64,000 bases of DNA from Herbiconiux sp. A18JL235 (GCF_040939305.1 NZ_CP162511.1:3906001-3970000), one strand, 5' to 3'; counted from the stretch's first letter, positions 17,729 through 26,780 are shown. Notes: generated from the letters alone by a model not told the origin. Numbers and translations are program-made.

Positions 17729-19042
17729 ATGTCTTCGACCAGCGACGTCGACATGCACCAGGCTCAGGACACCCCGCGCACCACGTCGGCCTGGCGGGTC
17801 TTCCTCGCCTCCGGCGTCGGAACCGCCCTGGAGTACTACGACTTCCTCGTGTACGGTCTCGCCGCCGCACTCGTGTTCGGCCCGGTGTTCTTCCCCACCG
17901 CCGACCCGCTTCTCGGCGTGCTGCTCGGTTTCGCGACCTTCGGAACCGGCTTCCTGGCGCGGCCCATCGGCGGCATCGTGCTCGGTCACTTCGGCGACAA
18001 GATCGGTCGCCGGGCCATGCTCATCCTCACCCTCATCGTGATGGGCGTCTCCACCTTCCTCATCGGATGCGTGCCGGGCTACGACACCATCGGCATCGCC
18101 GCTCCGGTGCTCCTGGTCGTACTGCGACTCATCCAGGGCTTCGCCGCGGGCGGCGAGTGGGGTGGCGCCGCGCTGAACGGTGTGGAGTCGGCGCCGGCGA
18201 ACCGCCGCGGCTTCTGGGGCAGCTTCACCAGCATGGGCGTCGGCATGGGCGGCCTGCTCGGCGCCGGTGTCTTCGGGGCCACGAGCGCAGCGTTCGGGGG
18301 CGACCTCGTGGAGTTCGGCTGGCGCATCCCGTTCTGGGTCGGCGGTCTGGTCGCCATCTTCGGCCTGGTGGCCCGCCTCTTCGTGCTCGACACCACCAAG
18401 CACGCGGCCAAGAGCGAGGTGCCGAAGCTGCCGATCGGCCAGGTGCTTCGCAAGTACCCGCGCTTCCTCCTGTTCGGAATCGGGGTCAGCTACGCCTACA
18501 ACTCCCTCGCCTACCTCGGCGGAACGTTCCTGTTGTCGTACGTGAAGCAGATCGGCTACCCCGACGATCAAGCCCTCGCCGCTCAGCTTGTCTACTCGGC
18601 CGTCTCGCTCGTGGCCGCCCCCGCCGCCGCTCTGCTCTCCGACCGGATCGGCAGGCGGAGGGTCGTGATCGGCGGGGCCGTGCTGGCGATCTTCATGCTG
18701 TTCGGCTTCTTCGCCCTGGTCAGCGCCAACCAGTTCGGCACCATCCTCGTCGCCTTCGGCCTCGTCGGCATCATCACCTGCCTCATGCTCGGCCCGCTGC
18801 CGACCTTCCTCTCCGAACAGTTCCCGCGCGAGGTGCGCTACTCCGGCGTCTCGGCCTCCTACCAGATCGGTGCCGCCATCGGCGGCGGAACCGCAGCGGT
18901 CATCGCCACCGCACTGCTGCTGGCCTTCGGAAGCCCGTTGGCGCCCGCCGCCTACGGCGCTTTCGTGGCGATCGTGCTCATCGTGTGCACCCTCGGGCTG
19001 CGCGAGGGTCGCGGCAAGACGCTCAGCGACCTGGGCGGCTGA
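17729..19042 (+). CDS. MFS transporter, metabolite:H+ symporter (MHS) type
   Basis: Twelve-helix proton symporter of 437 residues. The first helix carries ALEYYDFLVYG, the hallmark of the MHS subfamily (shikimate, citrate, proline/betaine, alpha-ketoglutarate carriers). It is followed by GHFGDKIGRRAM, the MFS helix 2-3 loop. GAAAGGAAG precedes the ATG at good spacing. It stands alone with its own promoter and a strong terminator at 19060-19095. It shares an upstream motif with the FAD oxidoreductase gene at 21809, so it probably imports that pathway's substrate, an organic acid or amine. Confidence 0.88.
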   Translation: MSSTSDVDMHQAQDTPRTTSAWRVFLASGVGTALEYYDFLVYGLAAALVFGPVFFPTADPLLGVLLGFATFGTGFLARPIGGIVLGHFGDKIGRRAMLILTLIVMGVSTFLIGCVPGYDTIGIAAPVLLVVLRLIQGFAAGGEWGGAALNGVESAPANRRGFWGSFTSMGVGMGGLLGAGVFGATSAAFGGDLVEFGWRIPFWVGGLVAIFGLVARLFVLDTTKHAAKSEVPKLPIGQVLRKYPRFLLFGIGVSYAYNSLAYLGGTFLLSYVKQIGYPDDQALAAQLVYSAVSLVAAPAAALLSDRIGRRRVVIGGAVLAIFMLFGFFALVSANQFGTILVAFGLVGIITCLMLGPLPTFLSEQFPREVRYSGVSASYQIGAAIGGGTAAVIATALLLAFGSPLAPAAYGAFVAIVLIVCTLGLREGRGKTLSDLGG

Positions 19043-19059
19043 ACGGCGAGGCTCGCACT

Positions 19060-19095
19060 GTCGTGAGGGGTGGCCCTGCCGCCGCCCCTCACGAC
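19060..19095 (+). terminator. Terminator hairpin of the MHS transporter gene
   Basis: GTCGTGAGGGG pairs perfectly with CCCCTCACGAC, extended by four more pairs to a 15-pair stem with a six-base loop, followed by TTTGT. It is 17 bases after the transporter stop. Confidence 0.8.
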
Positions 19096-19096
19096 T

Positions 19097-19125
19097 TTGT
19101 CGTGTCAGCGCCGGAGGCGTAGCCT
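19097..19125 (+). promoter_or_regulatory. Predicted promoter of the second LacI gene
   Basis: TTGTCG (19097-19102), 17-base spacer, TAGCCT (19120-19125), immediately after the terminator stem and 39 bases before the regulator's ATG. Confidence 0.55.
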
Positions 19126-19164
19126 GAGGCACTCGAACCACCCGAATCGACCTCACCCCCCACC

Positions 19165-20160
19165 ATGGCCACCACACCCACCCTGAAGGATGTCGCGCAG
19201 CGCGCCGGGGTCTCGATGACGACCGCCTCGCACACCTTCAGCGGCCGACGCCCCGTGTCGCCCGCCACTCGTGCTGCGGTGCTGGAGGCGGCCTTCGAGC
19301 TGGGCTTCTCGGTGCGTCGGCGGGACAGGCCGCTGAACGTCGGTCTCCTCCTCCGCCCGGTCGAGGCGGTCTCCGGGTTCGTGACGGGAACCGGGTCGTT
19401 CTCGTCGTTCGCCGGCACGATGCTGCTCTCCCTGCTCACCGAAGGGTTCTCGGTCACCTCCTTCCGCGACCTCAGCGAGGTCGGACACCAGGTGGCCGCC
19501 TTCGACGCCTTCGTGCTGCTCGGCCCCAACCGCAACGACAAGGTGCTGCACACCCTGATCGAACGCGACATCCCCACCGTCACCTTCGACCCCGACCCCG
19601 GTGAGGAGGACTTCCACTGGTGGGCGGGCCCCGACTACTCCCGCGGGGTGCGCCATCTCATCGCCCATCTCATCGAGGCCGGCGCCCGCCAGCCCGCCTT
19701 GATCGTGGGAGCAACACCGAACACCTATCTCGGTGTCGTGCGCGACGCCTACATCGACGAGATGCGCATCCGCGGCCTCCGCGTGCTGGTGCGCGAACTC
19801 AATTCGACCACCGCCCAGCAGGGCGGTTACGCGGCCGCCCGTTCGCTGATGGGGGTCGACAGGGCGCCGGATGCGGTGATCACCAGCTCACCCGTCTTCG
19901 CCGTCGGCGCCCTGGACGGCATCACCGCCGCCGGCCGCACCGTACCCGACGACGTGCTGCTCGCCTCCATGGCCGACGCGCCGATCGCCGAGCGCGCCCG
20001 GGTGGGCATCACCGCCGTGCGGCCCGACTGGCATGCCACCAGCAGGGTGCTGACCGCGTTGCTCGTGCGCCGGCTCACGCCCGGCGCCACGATGCAGCAC
20101 GGCGAGCTGCTCGGGCTCGAGATCGTGCGCCGCGCCTCGACCCGCCGGGCGCCAGCCTGA
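19165..20160 (+). CDS. LacI-family transcriptional regulator
   Basis: Repressor or activator of 331 residues. The helix-turn-helix is at about residues 7-26 (LKDVAQRAGVSMTTASHTFSG), followed by the hinge and a sensor domain with a short linker (RRRDRPLNVGLLLRP). The usual hinge-helix leucine context is altered, so it may bind a non-classical operator. It sits between the MHS transporter and the oppositely oriented aldehyde dehydrogenase, and is a candidate controller of this catabolic block. No perfect LacI palindrome was found in the two promoters that share the TTTGCG motif. Confidence 0.88.
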   Translation: MATTPTLKDVAQRAGVSMTTASHTFSGRRPVSPATRAAVLEAAFELGFSVRRRDRPLNVGLLLRPVEAVSGFVTGTGSFSSFAGTMLLSLLTEGFSVTSFRDLSEVGHQVAAFDAFVLLGPNRNDKVLHTLIERDIPTVTFDPDPGEEDFHWWAGPDYSRGVRHLIAHLIEAGARQPALIVGATPNTYLGVVRDAYIDEMRIRGLRVLVRELNSTTAQQGGYAAARSLMGVDRAPDAVITSSPVFAVGALDGITAAGRTVPDDVLLASMADAPIAERARVGITAVRPDWHATSRVLTALLVRRLTPGATMQHGELLGLEIVRRASTRRAPA

Positions 20161-20163
20161 GGG

Positions 20164-21591
20164 TCAGAGCGAGATGGACTTCAGCTCGAAGAACTCCAGG
20201 AGCCCCTCGTTGCCGAGCTCACGACCGTTGCCCGACTGCTTGCGGCCGCCGAAGGGTCGCTCCGCCGAGGAGCGGGCGCCGTTGATCGAGACCATCCCCG
20301 TCTGAATCCTCCTGGCCGCGGCGAGGGCGTCGTCTCGGTCACCCCAGACGCATCCCGAGAGTCCGTAGGCGCTGTGATTTGCGATGGCGACCGCGTCGTC
20401 GTCGTTGTCGTAGGGGATCACGACGAGAACGGGGCCGAAGACCTCCTCCTGCGCGATCTCCGAGGCAGGATCGACACCGGAGAGGACGACGGGCGCGAAG
20501 AAGAACCCGCCCGCGGGCGGTGCGGGCGATGCAGGGCCTTCCACCACCCGCGCCCCTTCTCGCACCGCTCGATCGACGAGCTCACGCACCCGGGAGCGCT
20601 GCGGTTCGCTGACGAGCGGCCCGAGCGTCGTCTCGGGGTCGAACGGATCACCCGCCCGTACCGAGGCGAGCCGGGTTCGCAGGCTCTCCTCCATCTCCCC
20701 GAGCCGTTCGCGGGGCACGATGAGACGCGTCAGGGCCGTGCAGGTCTGCCCGGCGTTGGCGAGGAGGTTGTCGAGGTTGTGCAACGCCACGCGGTCGAGA
20801 TCGACATCTCCGCGCAGCACGACGTTCGGTGACTTGCCACCGAGCTCCAGCGCCACGCGCTTCACGGTCGGGGCGGCGAGCTCGGTGACGCGCGCGCCGG
20901 CCCTGGTCGACCCGGTGAGGCTCACCATCATGACGTCAGGATGCGACACCAGCGCCTCGCCCACGGTGGCGCCCAGCCCGTTCACGAGATTCAGCACGCC
21001 AGGCGGCAGGATGGCCGCCTCGTCGACGAGCTCGACGAAACGGAGCACCTGCAGCGGAGCCACCTCGCTGGGTTTCAGCACCACGGTGCAGCCCGCGGCG
21101 AGCGCGGGGGCGAGCTTCACGATCGCCTGGTAGAGCGGGTAGTTCCACGGGGTGATGGCGACGACGACGCCGATCGGTTCGCGGGTGACGATGCCGGCGG
21201 CCACGGAGGTGTCGAGGGGAAGCTCCACGACCCGCTCGGCCATCCTGCGCGTGATGGCCGCGCATCCGGCCACCGTCGCCTTCGCCCGCGCGATCGGTGT
21301 CCCGACGTCGAGCGCGGCGAGGGCGGCGAGTTCGTCTGCGTGCTCGTCGATCAGGTCGGCGAGGGCGTGCACGGCGGCCGCCCGATCGGCGGTGGGCGAT
21401 TCCGCCCAGCCGGGGAAGGCGGCTGCGGCTGCGGCGACGGCGCGGCGCGCGTCGGCAGGGTCGCCTGCGCTGATGCCGCCGAGCGGCGAGCCGTCGGAGG
21501 GGTTGACGACCTCGATCCGCTCGGATGCGGCACTGCGGGTCCACCGCCCGTCGGCGTAGACATCGGTCCCGTGCTCGCTCAGCTGCTGCAT
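20164..21591 (-). CDS. NAD-dependent aldehyde dehydrogenase
   Basis: ALDH-superfamily enzyme of 475 residues that oxidises an aldehyde to its acid. The general-base segment VALELGGKSPNVV, the catalytic cysteine in NAGQTCTAL and the cofactor asparagine in TPWNYPLYQ are all present. GAGGGAGAT precedes the ATG by eight bases. It is convergent with the LacI gene (three bases apart) and divergent from the FAD oxidoreductase, whose amine or amino-acid oxidation could supply the aldehyde. Substrate class (aminoaldehyde, betaine aldehyde, aromatic aldehyde) cannot be resolved. Confidence 0.92.
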   Translation of the reverse strand: MQQLSEHGTDVYADGRWTRSAASERIEVVNPSDGSPLGGISAGDPADARRAVAAAAAAFPGWAESPTADRAAAVHALADLIDEHADELAALAALDVGTPIARAKATVAGCAAITRRMAERVVELPLDTSVAAGIVTREPIGVVVAITPWNYPLYQAIVKLAPALAAGCTVVLKPSEVAPLQVLRFVELVDEAAILPPGVLNLVNGLGATVGEALVSHPDVMMVSLTGSTRAGARVTELAAPTVKRVALELGGKSPNVVLRGDVDLDRVALHNLDNLLANAGQTCTALTRLIVPRERLGEMEESLRTRLASVRAGDPFDPETTLGPLVSEPQRSRVRELVDRAVREGARVVEGPASPAPPAGGFFFAPVVLSGVDPASEIAQEEVFGPVLVVIPYDNDDDAVAIANHSAYGLSGCVWGDRDDALAAARRIQTGMVSINGARSSAERPFGGRKQSGNGRELGNEGLLEFFELKSISL

Positions 21592-21662
21592 TCGTCGATC
21601 TCCCTCGGATGAATCCGACCATTGTGCGACGACGTGGGCCGGCCGGGGCCGATCAGCCCTCG

Positions 21663-21680
21663 GATTTGCGCATTTTGCGC
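21663..21680 (+). promoter_or_regulatory. TTTGCG-repeat motif before the FAD oxidoreductase
   Basis: GATTTGCGCATTTTGCGC contains two TTTGCG units nine bases apart. It matches the site at 17575-17592 in 15 of 18 positions. It is in the 217-base divergent gap, so it could act on both the oxidoreductase and the aldehyde dehydrogenase. Confidence 0.5.
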
Positions 21681-21686
21681 CTCTTC

Positions 21687-21716
21687 TTTACGGCCCCGCA
21701 CCGCGTCGTCTAGCGT
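21687..21716 (+). promoter_or_regulatory. Predicted promoter of the FAD oxidoreductase operon
   Basis: TTTACG (21687-21692), 18-base spacer, TAGCGT (21711-21716), six bases after the TTTGCG-repeat motif. Same layout as the promoter at 17596-17625. Confidence 0.45.
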
Positions 21717-21808
21717 CCCCCTCATCGCCGACCGCACGGTCGCGAGAGTGATCGGAGCCGCGCTCCGGTACGACGCCGAACGGTTCACCCGCGGCCGACG
21801 GAGGACGG

Positions 21809-23176
21809 ATGCACGCCGAAGCGAAGACCCAGCCCTACTGGATGCGCATCGCGCACCCTCCCGCGCGGCCACGGCTCAGCGAAGACAGCAGCGCCGACGT
21901 CGTCATCGTCGGCGCCGGCCTCACCGGGCTGTGGACCGCGCACTACCTGCTGGGCCGCGATCCCGGCCTCGACATCGTCGTGCTCGAGGCGGAGACCGTG
22001 GGCTATGGGGCGTCCGGCCGCAACGGCGGCTGGGTGTCGAACCTCATCCCGGGTCACGCGGGCCGGTTGGCTGCGCGGTACGGACGCGCATCCGTCGACT
22101 CGTTCCGCGACGCGGTGAGAGACAGCGTCACCGAGACCGTGCGGGCAGCCGAAGAGCTCTCGATCGACGCCGACATCGTCCGGCCGGGCACGGTCTCGGT
22201 CGCGCTCACCCCCGCGCAGGCCGCGCGTCAGCGGCGACGTGTCGCTGCCGCTCGACCGCAGGACGGGCTGAAGCTGCTCGCCCCGCACGAGGTCGACGAG
22301 CGGATGCGCGTGGCCGGCAACCTCGGCGGGGTGTTCAACCCGTTCGTCGCCCGGGTGCACCCCGGGAAACTCGTCGACGGCATCGCCCGGTCCCTGACGG
22401 AGCGCGGCGTGCGCGTGTTCGAGCACACGCCGGTCGAGACGATCGCTGCCGGGCGGGTGACGACGGCCCTCGGCACCTCGGTGACGGCCCCCGTCGTCGT
22501 CCGCGCGACGGAGGGCTTCGCCCCGCAGCAGGGCAGCCGCGAGTTCCTCGCCATGAACAGCCACATGATCATCACCCGCCCCCAATCGGACCGTTTCTGG
22601 GACGAGGTGGGCTGGTCGGGGCACGAACTCATCAGCGATGCGGCCCACGACTACGTCTACGGTCAGCGCACCTCCGACGGCCGGATCGCGCTCGGCGGGC
22701 GGGGCGTGCCCTACGTGTACGGCAACGGCTTCGACCTCACCGCGCCCACCCCTCGCAGCACCGTGAGCACCCTGCGGGCATCGCTCCGGCGCATGTTCCC
22801 GACGATCGACGTGGGCGAGCTCGAGGAGAGCTGGTCGGGGGTGCTGGCGGTCTCGCGCGACTGGAACGCTCGGGTCACCTGGAACCGTTCGAGCGGCCTC
22901 GCCGCTGCCGGAGGGTACGTGGGCCATGGGGTGGCCCCGGCGAACCTCGCCGGCCGCACGCTCGCCGACCTCATCACCGGAACCGAGAGCCCGCTCACCG
23001 CGCTGCCCTGGGTGAACCACACCTCGCGGTCGTGGGAGCCCGAGCCGCTGCGCTGGCTCGGAGTGCGGTCGGTGTACAGCGCCTACCGGGCCGCCGACAC
23101 CCTCGAGACCGCACGGTTCGACGAGCGGACCTCGCGCATCGCGACCCTCGCCGACCGCATCTCCGGTCGCCCGTGA
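21809..23176 (+). CDS. FAD-dependent oxidoreductase, DAO family (PuuB-like)
   Basis: Flavin amine or amino-acid oxidoreductase of 455 residues. The dinucleotide fold is VVIVGAGLTGLW (Gly35, Gly37, Gly40). ASGRNGGWVSNLIPG follows, the pattern of gamma-glutamylputrescine oxidoreductase and related DAO enzymes. The C-terminal flavin-binding segment is YVGHGVAPANLAGRTLADL. It probably oxidises a secondary or primary amine to an imine or aldehyde. The divergent aldehyde dehydrogenase and the adjacent alcohol dehydrogenase fit further oxidation or reduction of the product. Weak ribosome site GGAGGACGG before the ATG. Confidence 0.88.
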   Translation: MHAEAKTQPYWMRIAHPPARPRLSEDSSADVVIVGAGLTGLWTAHYLLGRDPGLDIVVLEAETVGYGASGRNGGWVSNLIPGHAGRLAARYGRASVDSFRDAVRDSVTETVRAAEELSIDADIVRPGTVSVALTPAQAARQRRRVAAARPQDGLKLLAPHEVDERMRVAGNLGGVFNPFVARVHPGKLVDGIARSLTERGVRVFEHTPVETIAAGRVTTALGTSVTAPVVVRATEGFAPQQGSREFLAMNSHMIITRPQSDRFWDEVGWSGHELISDAAHDYVYGQRTSDGRIALGGRGVPYVYGNGFDLTAPTPRSTVSTLRASLRRMFPTIDVGELEESWSGVLAVSRDWNARVTWNRSSGLAAAGGYVGHGVAPANLAGRTLADLITGTESPLTALPWVNHTSRSWEPEPLRWLGVRSVYSAYRAADTLETARFDERTSRIATLADRISGRP

Positions 23177-23250
23177 TCCCAGCCCCGCGACCGCCGGGTG
23201 CGCGAGCGCCCGTGTCCCGGCCCCGACGACCCACCAGGAACAGGAGCACC

Positions 23251-24318
23251 ATGGTCAACGCAACGATCGCCGTCCACGATCCCGGCGCCGAGCGCATCCG
23301 TCTCGTCGAGGTGGATCTCGCCGCCCCCGGACCGTTTGAGGTCATGGTGGCGCTCGAGGCGAGCGGCGTCTGCCGGAGCCAGCTCACGGAGATGGCCAGG
23401 CACACCGCGGGGGCACCGCTCCCTCTCGGGCACGAAGGAATCGGCGTGGTCGAGGCCGTCGGCCCTTCGGTCACCACCGTGTCGCCCGGCGACCGTGTGA
23501 TCGTCACCTGGGTGCCCGCGGCCGGCCCCGGCATGCGCGACGCCCTGCCCACCTCGCTCGAGCTGCCCGACGGCACCCGAACGGCTCCGGTGCGGTGCTT
23601 CACCTGGGCGACGCGCACCGTCGTCGACGAGCTCTACGCCGTCCCCCTCGCGGCCGACGACACCGATCCTTCCCTCGCGCTGCTCGGATGCGCGGTGATG
23701 ACGGGAGCCGAATCGGTCGCCACCGCCGCCCGCACACGTCTCGGCGAGTCGGTCGTCGTGATCGGCGCCGGCGGCGTCGGACTGGCTGCGATCTCGGCTG
23801 CGGCGGCGGCCGGGGCCGGAGAGGTGGTCGCCGTCGACGTCGATCGTGAGAAGCTCGAGTTCGCCGCGGGGTTCGGGGCGAACCGGCTGGTCGATGCCCG
23901 GTCGGGTGACCCCGTCGAGCAGGTGCACGCCGCTCTCGCCGGGAGCCCCTCCGGAGCCGACGTCGTGATCGACTGCGTGGGTGCTCCTGCGACGATCGTG
24001 CAGGCTCTGGCCATGGCGAAGGCCGGCGTGCTGGGAGAGCGGCCCGGCGGGCGCGTCGTGGTGGCGGGCCTTGCGGGCGGCGAGGTCGCCGTCGACGCCC
24101 GCGAACTGGTGATGACCCAGAAGTCGCTGATCGGAACTCTGGCGGGCGGTGCAGCCCAGGCCGACATCCTGCGGCACCTGGCGGCGACGCGTGCCGGGCG
24201 CCTCCAGGTCGCCCGATCGGTGACCGACACCGCGACCCTCGGCGAGCTCGCCGACTCCGTCGACCGGCTCCGCGTCGGCGACATCCTGGGACGTGCGATC
24301 GTCACGATGTCGGCATGA
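23251..24318 (+). CDS. Zinc-dependent alcohol dehydrogenase family protein
   Basis: Medium-chain dehydrogenase of 355 residues. Catalytic-zinc ligands are Cys41 (SGVCRSQ), His61-Glu62 (GHEGIG) and a cysteine in LLGCAVMTGAE. The cofactor loop is GAGGVG. The four-cysteine structural-zinc lobe normally found near residues 95-110 is missing and is replaced by an alanine/proline-rich loop. AGGAACAGGAG precedes the ATG. It follows the FAD oxidoreductase with a 74-base gap and overlaps the amidohydrolase by four bases. It probably interconverts an alcohol and an aldehyde of the same pathway. Confidence 0.88.
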   Translation: MVNATIAVHDPGAERIRLVEVDLAAPGPFEVMVALEASGVCRSQLTEMARHTAGAPLPLGHEGIGVVEAVGPSVTTVSPGDRVIVTWVPAAGPGMRDALPTSLELPDGTRTAPVRCFTWATRTVVDELYAVPLAADDTDPSLALLGCAVMTGAESVATAARTRLGESVVVIGAGGVGLAAISAAAAAGAGEVVAVDVDREKLEFAAGFGANRLVDARSGDPVEQVHAALAGSPSGADVVIDCVGAPATIVQALAMAKAGVLGERPGGRVVVAGLAGGEVAVDARELVMTQKSLIGTLAGGAAQADILRHLAATRAGRLQVARSVTDTATLGELADSVDRLRVGDILGRAIVTMSA

Positions 24319-25988
24319 GCGCGCCCTCCGAGGCGCTCGCCGCGACGACCCGAGGCCGCCGGATGCTGGTGCGCGGGCGCATCCTCGACCCTGTCGGCGA
24401 GCGGGCAGACGAGGCGATGCTCGTCGAGGACGGGCGCGTGAGAGCCCTCGGTTCCTTCGACGAGCTGCTCCGGCTCGCCGGAGAGGGGATCGAGGTCCTC
24501 GACCGCCGCGACGCCGGAGACATCGTGCCGGGCTTCGTCGACGCCCACACGCATCTCGGCTCCGCCTCCCGGGTGCTGGGGCTGAACGTCTCGGTGCACA
24601 CTCCACCGGTGTCGAGCATCGCCGAGATGCTCGTGGTGCTGCGGCGGGCCGAGCCCGGACTCCCGGAGGGGGAGTGGCTGCAGGCCCAGGGCAACCTCGG
24701 CCAGAGCTATCGGCTGGAGGATCGGCGCTACCCCACCCGCCACGACCTCGATGCCGTGTCGGCGACCCGGCCGATCATCGTGCGCTTCGGCGCGCACGTC
24801 TGGGTGTTCAACACGGCGGGCCTCGCCCGCCTCGGCATCGACCGGGACACCCGGCTGCCGGAGCCGGTGTACATCGAGCACGACGCCGCGGGCGAGCCGA
24901 CCGGGCTGATCAACGACATCGTGTTCGCGGCCGACGCGGTGCCTGGCGAACTGCCCCCCACCTCCGCCGACGACTTCCGGCGTGCGATCGTCGCGACGAC
25001 GGAGCGCTACTTCACGGCGCGGGGCGTCACGACGATCGGCGAGATCCCCGACGACGTGATGGAGATCCGCGTCATGCGGGAGGAGCAGGATGCGGGCCGC
25101 CTCCCGCTGCGCATCGCGCTCTACACGCTCGGCGCGCAGGCCACCGCACTGCTCGACGACTGGCCGCGCTCCGCCTCCTGGTTCGCCGACGACCCGGAGC
25201 GCTGGTTCGTGCGGGGCTTCAAACTCGCGGCCGACGGCGGCATCTCGGCGCGGGAGGCCGCGGTGTGGAACGACTACGTCGACCGCCCGGGCTACCGCGG
25301 CCAGCTCGGGCTCACGCCGCAGCAGATCGGCGACATCGTCGACCGCGCCGAGCAGTTGGGCCTGCAGGTGATGGTGCACACCGCGGGAGACCGGGCCATG
25401 GACATGGTGCTCGACGCCTTCGAGGCGGCCCGACCGGATGACGGCGTCTGGCGCTCGCGACACCGCATCGAGCACCTCGGCAACATGTTCAGCACCGACG
25501 AGCGACTGCGCCGCTGCCGGGATCTCGGGATCACCCCCGTGGCCAACATCGGCTTCCTGCACGGCATCGGCGACTCGATGCGCGGAGTCGTCGGCGACGA
25601 TTTCGCCTCGTCGCCGATGTACCGGCTCCGCGCGATGCTGGAGCTCGGCCTCCCCACGGTCGGCGCGAGCGACTTCGCCGGGGGCCTCCCCGAGATCTCC
25701 GACCCCGTGCACCTGATGCGCGTGATGCGCGAGCGCCGCACCTTCTCGGGGGTCGAGGTCGGGCCCGACCAGGCCCTCACCCCTTGGGAGGCGCTGCGAG
25801 CCGTCACCGCGCACGCCGCCTGGTCGCTCCAGCTCGAGGACGAGGTCGGCAGCCTTGCGCCGGGCCACTGGGCCGACTTCGCGGTGCTCTCGGGCGACCT
25901 CGTCGGAGCCGACGCCGACCGGCTCGGGGGCGACGGCGTGCACGTCGTCGAGACGTGGCTCGCGGGCGAGAGCGTCTGGCGGGCCTGA
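24315..25988 (+). CDS. Amidohydrolase family protein, YtcJ-like
   Basis: Metal-dependent hydrolase of 557 residues from the long YtcJ/AtzF-like branch. The first metal site is DAHTHLG (His78, His80). Other expected positions are GFKLAADGG (lysine region), VHTAGDRAM, RHRIEHLGN and GASDFAGG. There is no signal peptide. Translationally coupled to the alcohol dehydrogenase (ATGA). It probably cleaves an amide or cyclic amide related to the amine pathway; homologues are often of unknown substrate. Only 55 bases separate it from the convergent membrane-protein gene. Confidence 0.85.
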   Translation: MSAPSEALAATTRGRRMLVRGRILDPVGERADEAMLVEDGRVRALGSFDELLRLAGEGIEVLDRRDAGDIVPGFVDAHTHLGSASRVLGLNVSVHTPPVSSIAEMLVVLRRAEPGLPEGEWLQAQGNLGQSYRLEDRRYPTRHDLDAVSATRPIIVRFGAHVWVFNTAGLARLGIDRDTRLPEPVYIEHDAAGEPTGLINDIVFAADAVPGELPPTSADDFRRAIVATTERYFTARGVTTIGEIPDDVMEIRVMREEQDAGRLPLRIALYTLGAQATALLDDWPRSASWFADDPERWFVRGFKLAADGGISAREAAVWNDYVDRPGYRGQLGLTPQQIGDIVDRAEQLGLQVMVHTAGDRAMDMVLDAFEAARPDDGVWRSRHRIEHLGNMFSTDERLRRCRDLGITPVANIGFLHGIGDSMRGVVGDDFASSPMYRLRAMLELGLPTVGASDFAGGLPEISDPVHLMRVMRERRTFSGVEVGPDQALTPWEALRAVTAHAAWSLQLEDEVGSLAPGHWADFAVLSGDLVGADADRLGGDGVHVVETWLAGESVWRA

Positions 25989-26043
25989 CCGGCCGGCGCG
26001 GGAGATGCGGGGAGGGCCGCCCGCGGGGAACGTATCCGCTGCG

Positions 26044-26724
26044 TTATCGCGACGCGCTCGCCGACACGTCGACCTGCAGTGAGTCCCTTCGCATCGCGCT
26101 TTTCCCGCCATCGGTTCCCCGGCTCCTCGTCGTCGCGAACACGAGACCGACCACGATCTGCGCACCCGTCGAGCAGAGCAAGGCCGTCGTCGCGACGGCG
26201 AAGCTGTCGGCGGTGTTGGCGACGGCACCCGTCGCCACGGCGACGGCCGTCAACGCCAGCAGCGCCCAGCGAGCAGCACCCGTGGCGATCCCGGCGCGCA
26301 CGATGGCGACGGAGGCGACGAGCAGGAGCAGCAGTTGCCCCACGCTGAGCACGAGGGTGAGCGCGAACGCCCCGGAATAGTCCTCGACCGGAGGCAGCGC
26401 GTAGGAGACGACGTAGTAGACGGTCTGCGAGGTGAGGAAGACACCCCCGAAACCGAGCAGCGCGAGCCTGCCGACCATCGATCCGCCGACGATCCCGTCG
26501 GCGCCCGTCCGGCCGCCCGCGAGGAACATCATCGACAGAGCGTGGGCCACCGCGCTTCCGAGGAAGAGCGGCGTGAACAGCCCGAGAAGGCCTGGAGTCG
26601 ACTGTTCGCTCAGCGGCACTTCGATCAGCGTGGCGACGAAGAGCAGCGCTCCGCCGATCACGATCGACAGACCGCCCCAGACGCCCCAGGCGGGCCGTGT
26701 CGTGGATCGGGTCGTAGAGGTCAT
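26044..26724 (-). CDS. Hypothetical six-helix membrane protein
   Basis: A 226-residue integral membrane protein with six predicted helices: about residues 15-35, 45-70, 83-107, 117-143, 149-168 and 173-196. It has a polar tail. I do not recognise the family; it resembles small DUF-type proteins of Actinobacteria. The ATG at 26724 follows GAAGG. It is divergent from a small lipoprotein gene across an AT-rich gap that carries a TTAG-TGT-CTAA palindrome, suggesting dedicated control of both. Confidence 0.72.
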   Translation of the reverse strand: MTSTTRSTTRPAWGVWGGLSIVIGGALLFVATLIEVPLSEQSTPGLLGLFTPLFLGSAVAHALSMMFLAGGRTGADGIVGGSMVGRLALLGFGGVFLTSQTVYYVVSYALPPVEDYSGAFALTLVLSVGQLLLLLVASVAIVRAGIATGAARWALLALTAVAVATGAVANTADSFAVATTALLCSTGAQIVVGLVFATTRSRGTDGGKSAMRRDSLQVDVSASASR

Positions 26725-26744
26725 GAGGGTGCCTTCCGCTTTAA

Positions 26745-26755
26745 TTAGTGTCTAA
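26745..26755. promoter_or_regulatory. AT-rich palindrome in the divergent promoter gap
   Basis: TTAGTGTCTAA has two four-base arms around TGT. It lies in a marked AT-rich island (about 26740-26775) between divergent genes, the kind of site bound by TetR or MarR repressors. No such regulator is in the window. Confidence 0.35.
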
Positions 26756-26780
26756 CTCTAGTGAATGGTACAGTGCTCCC

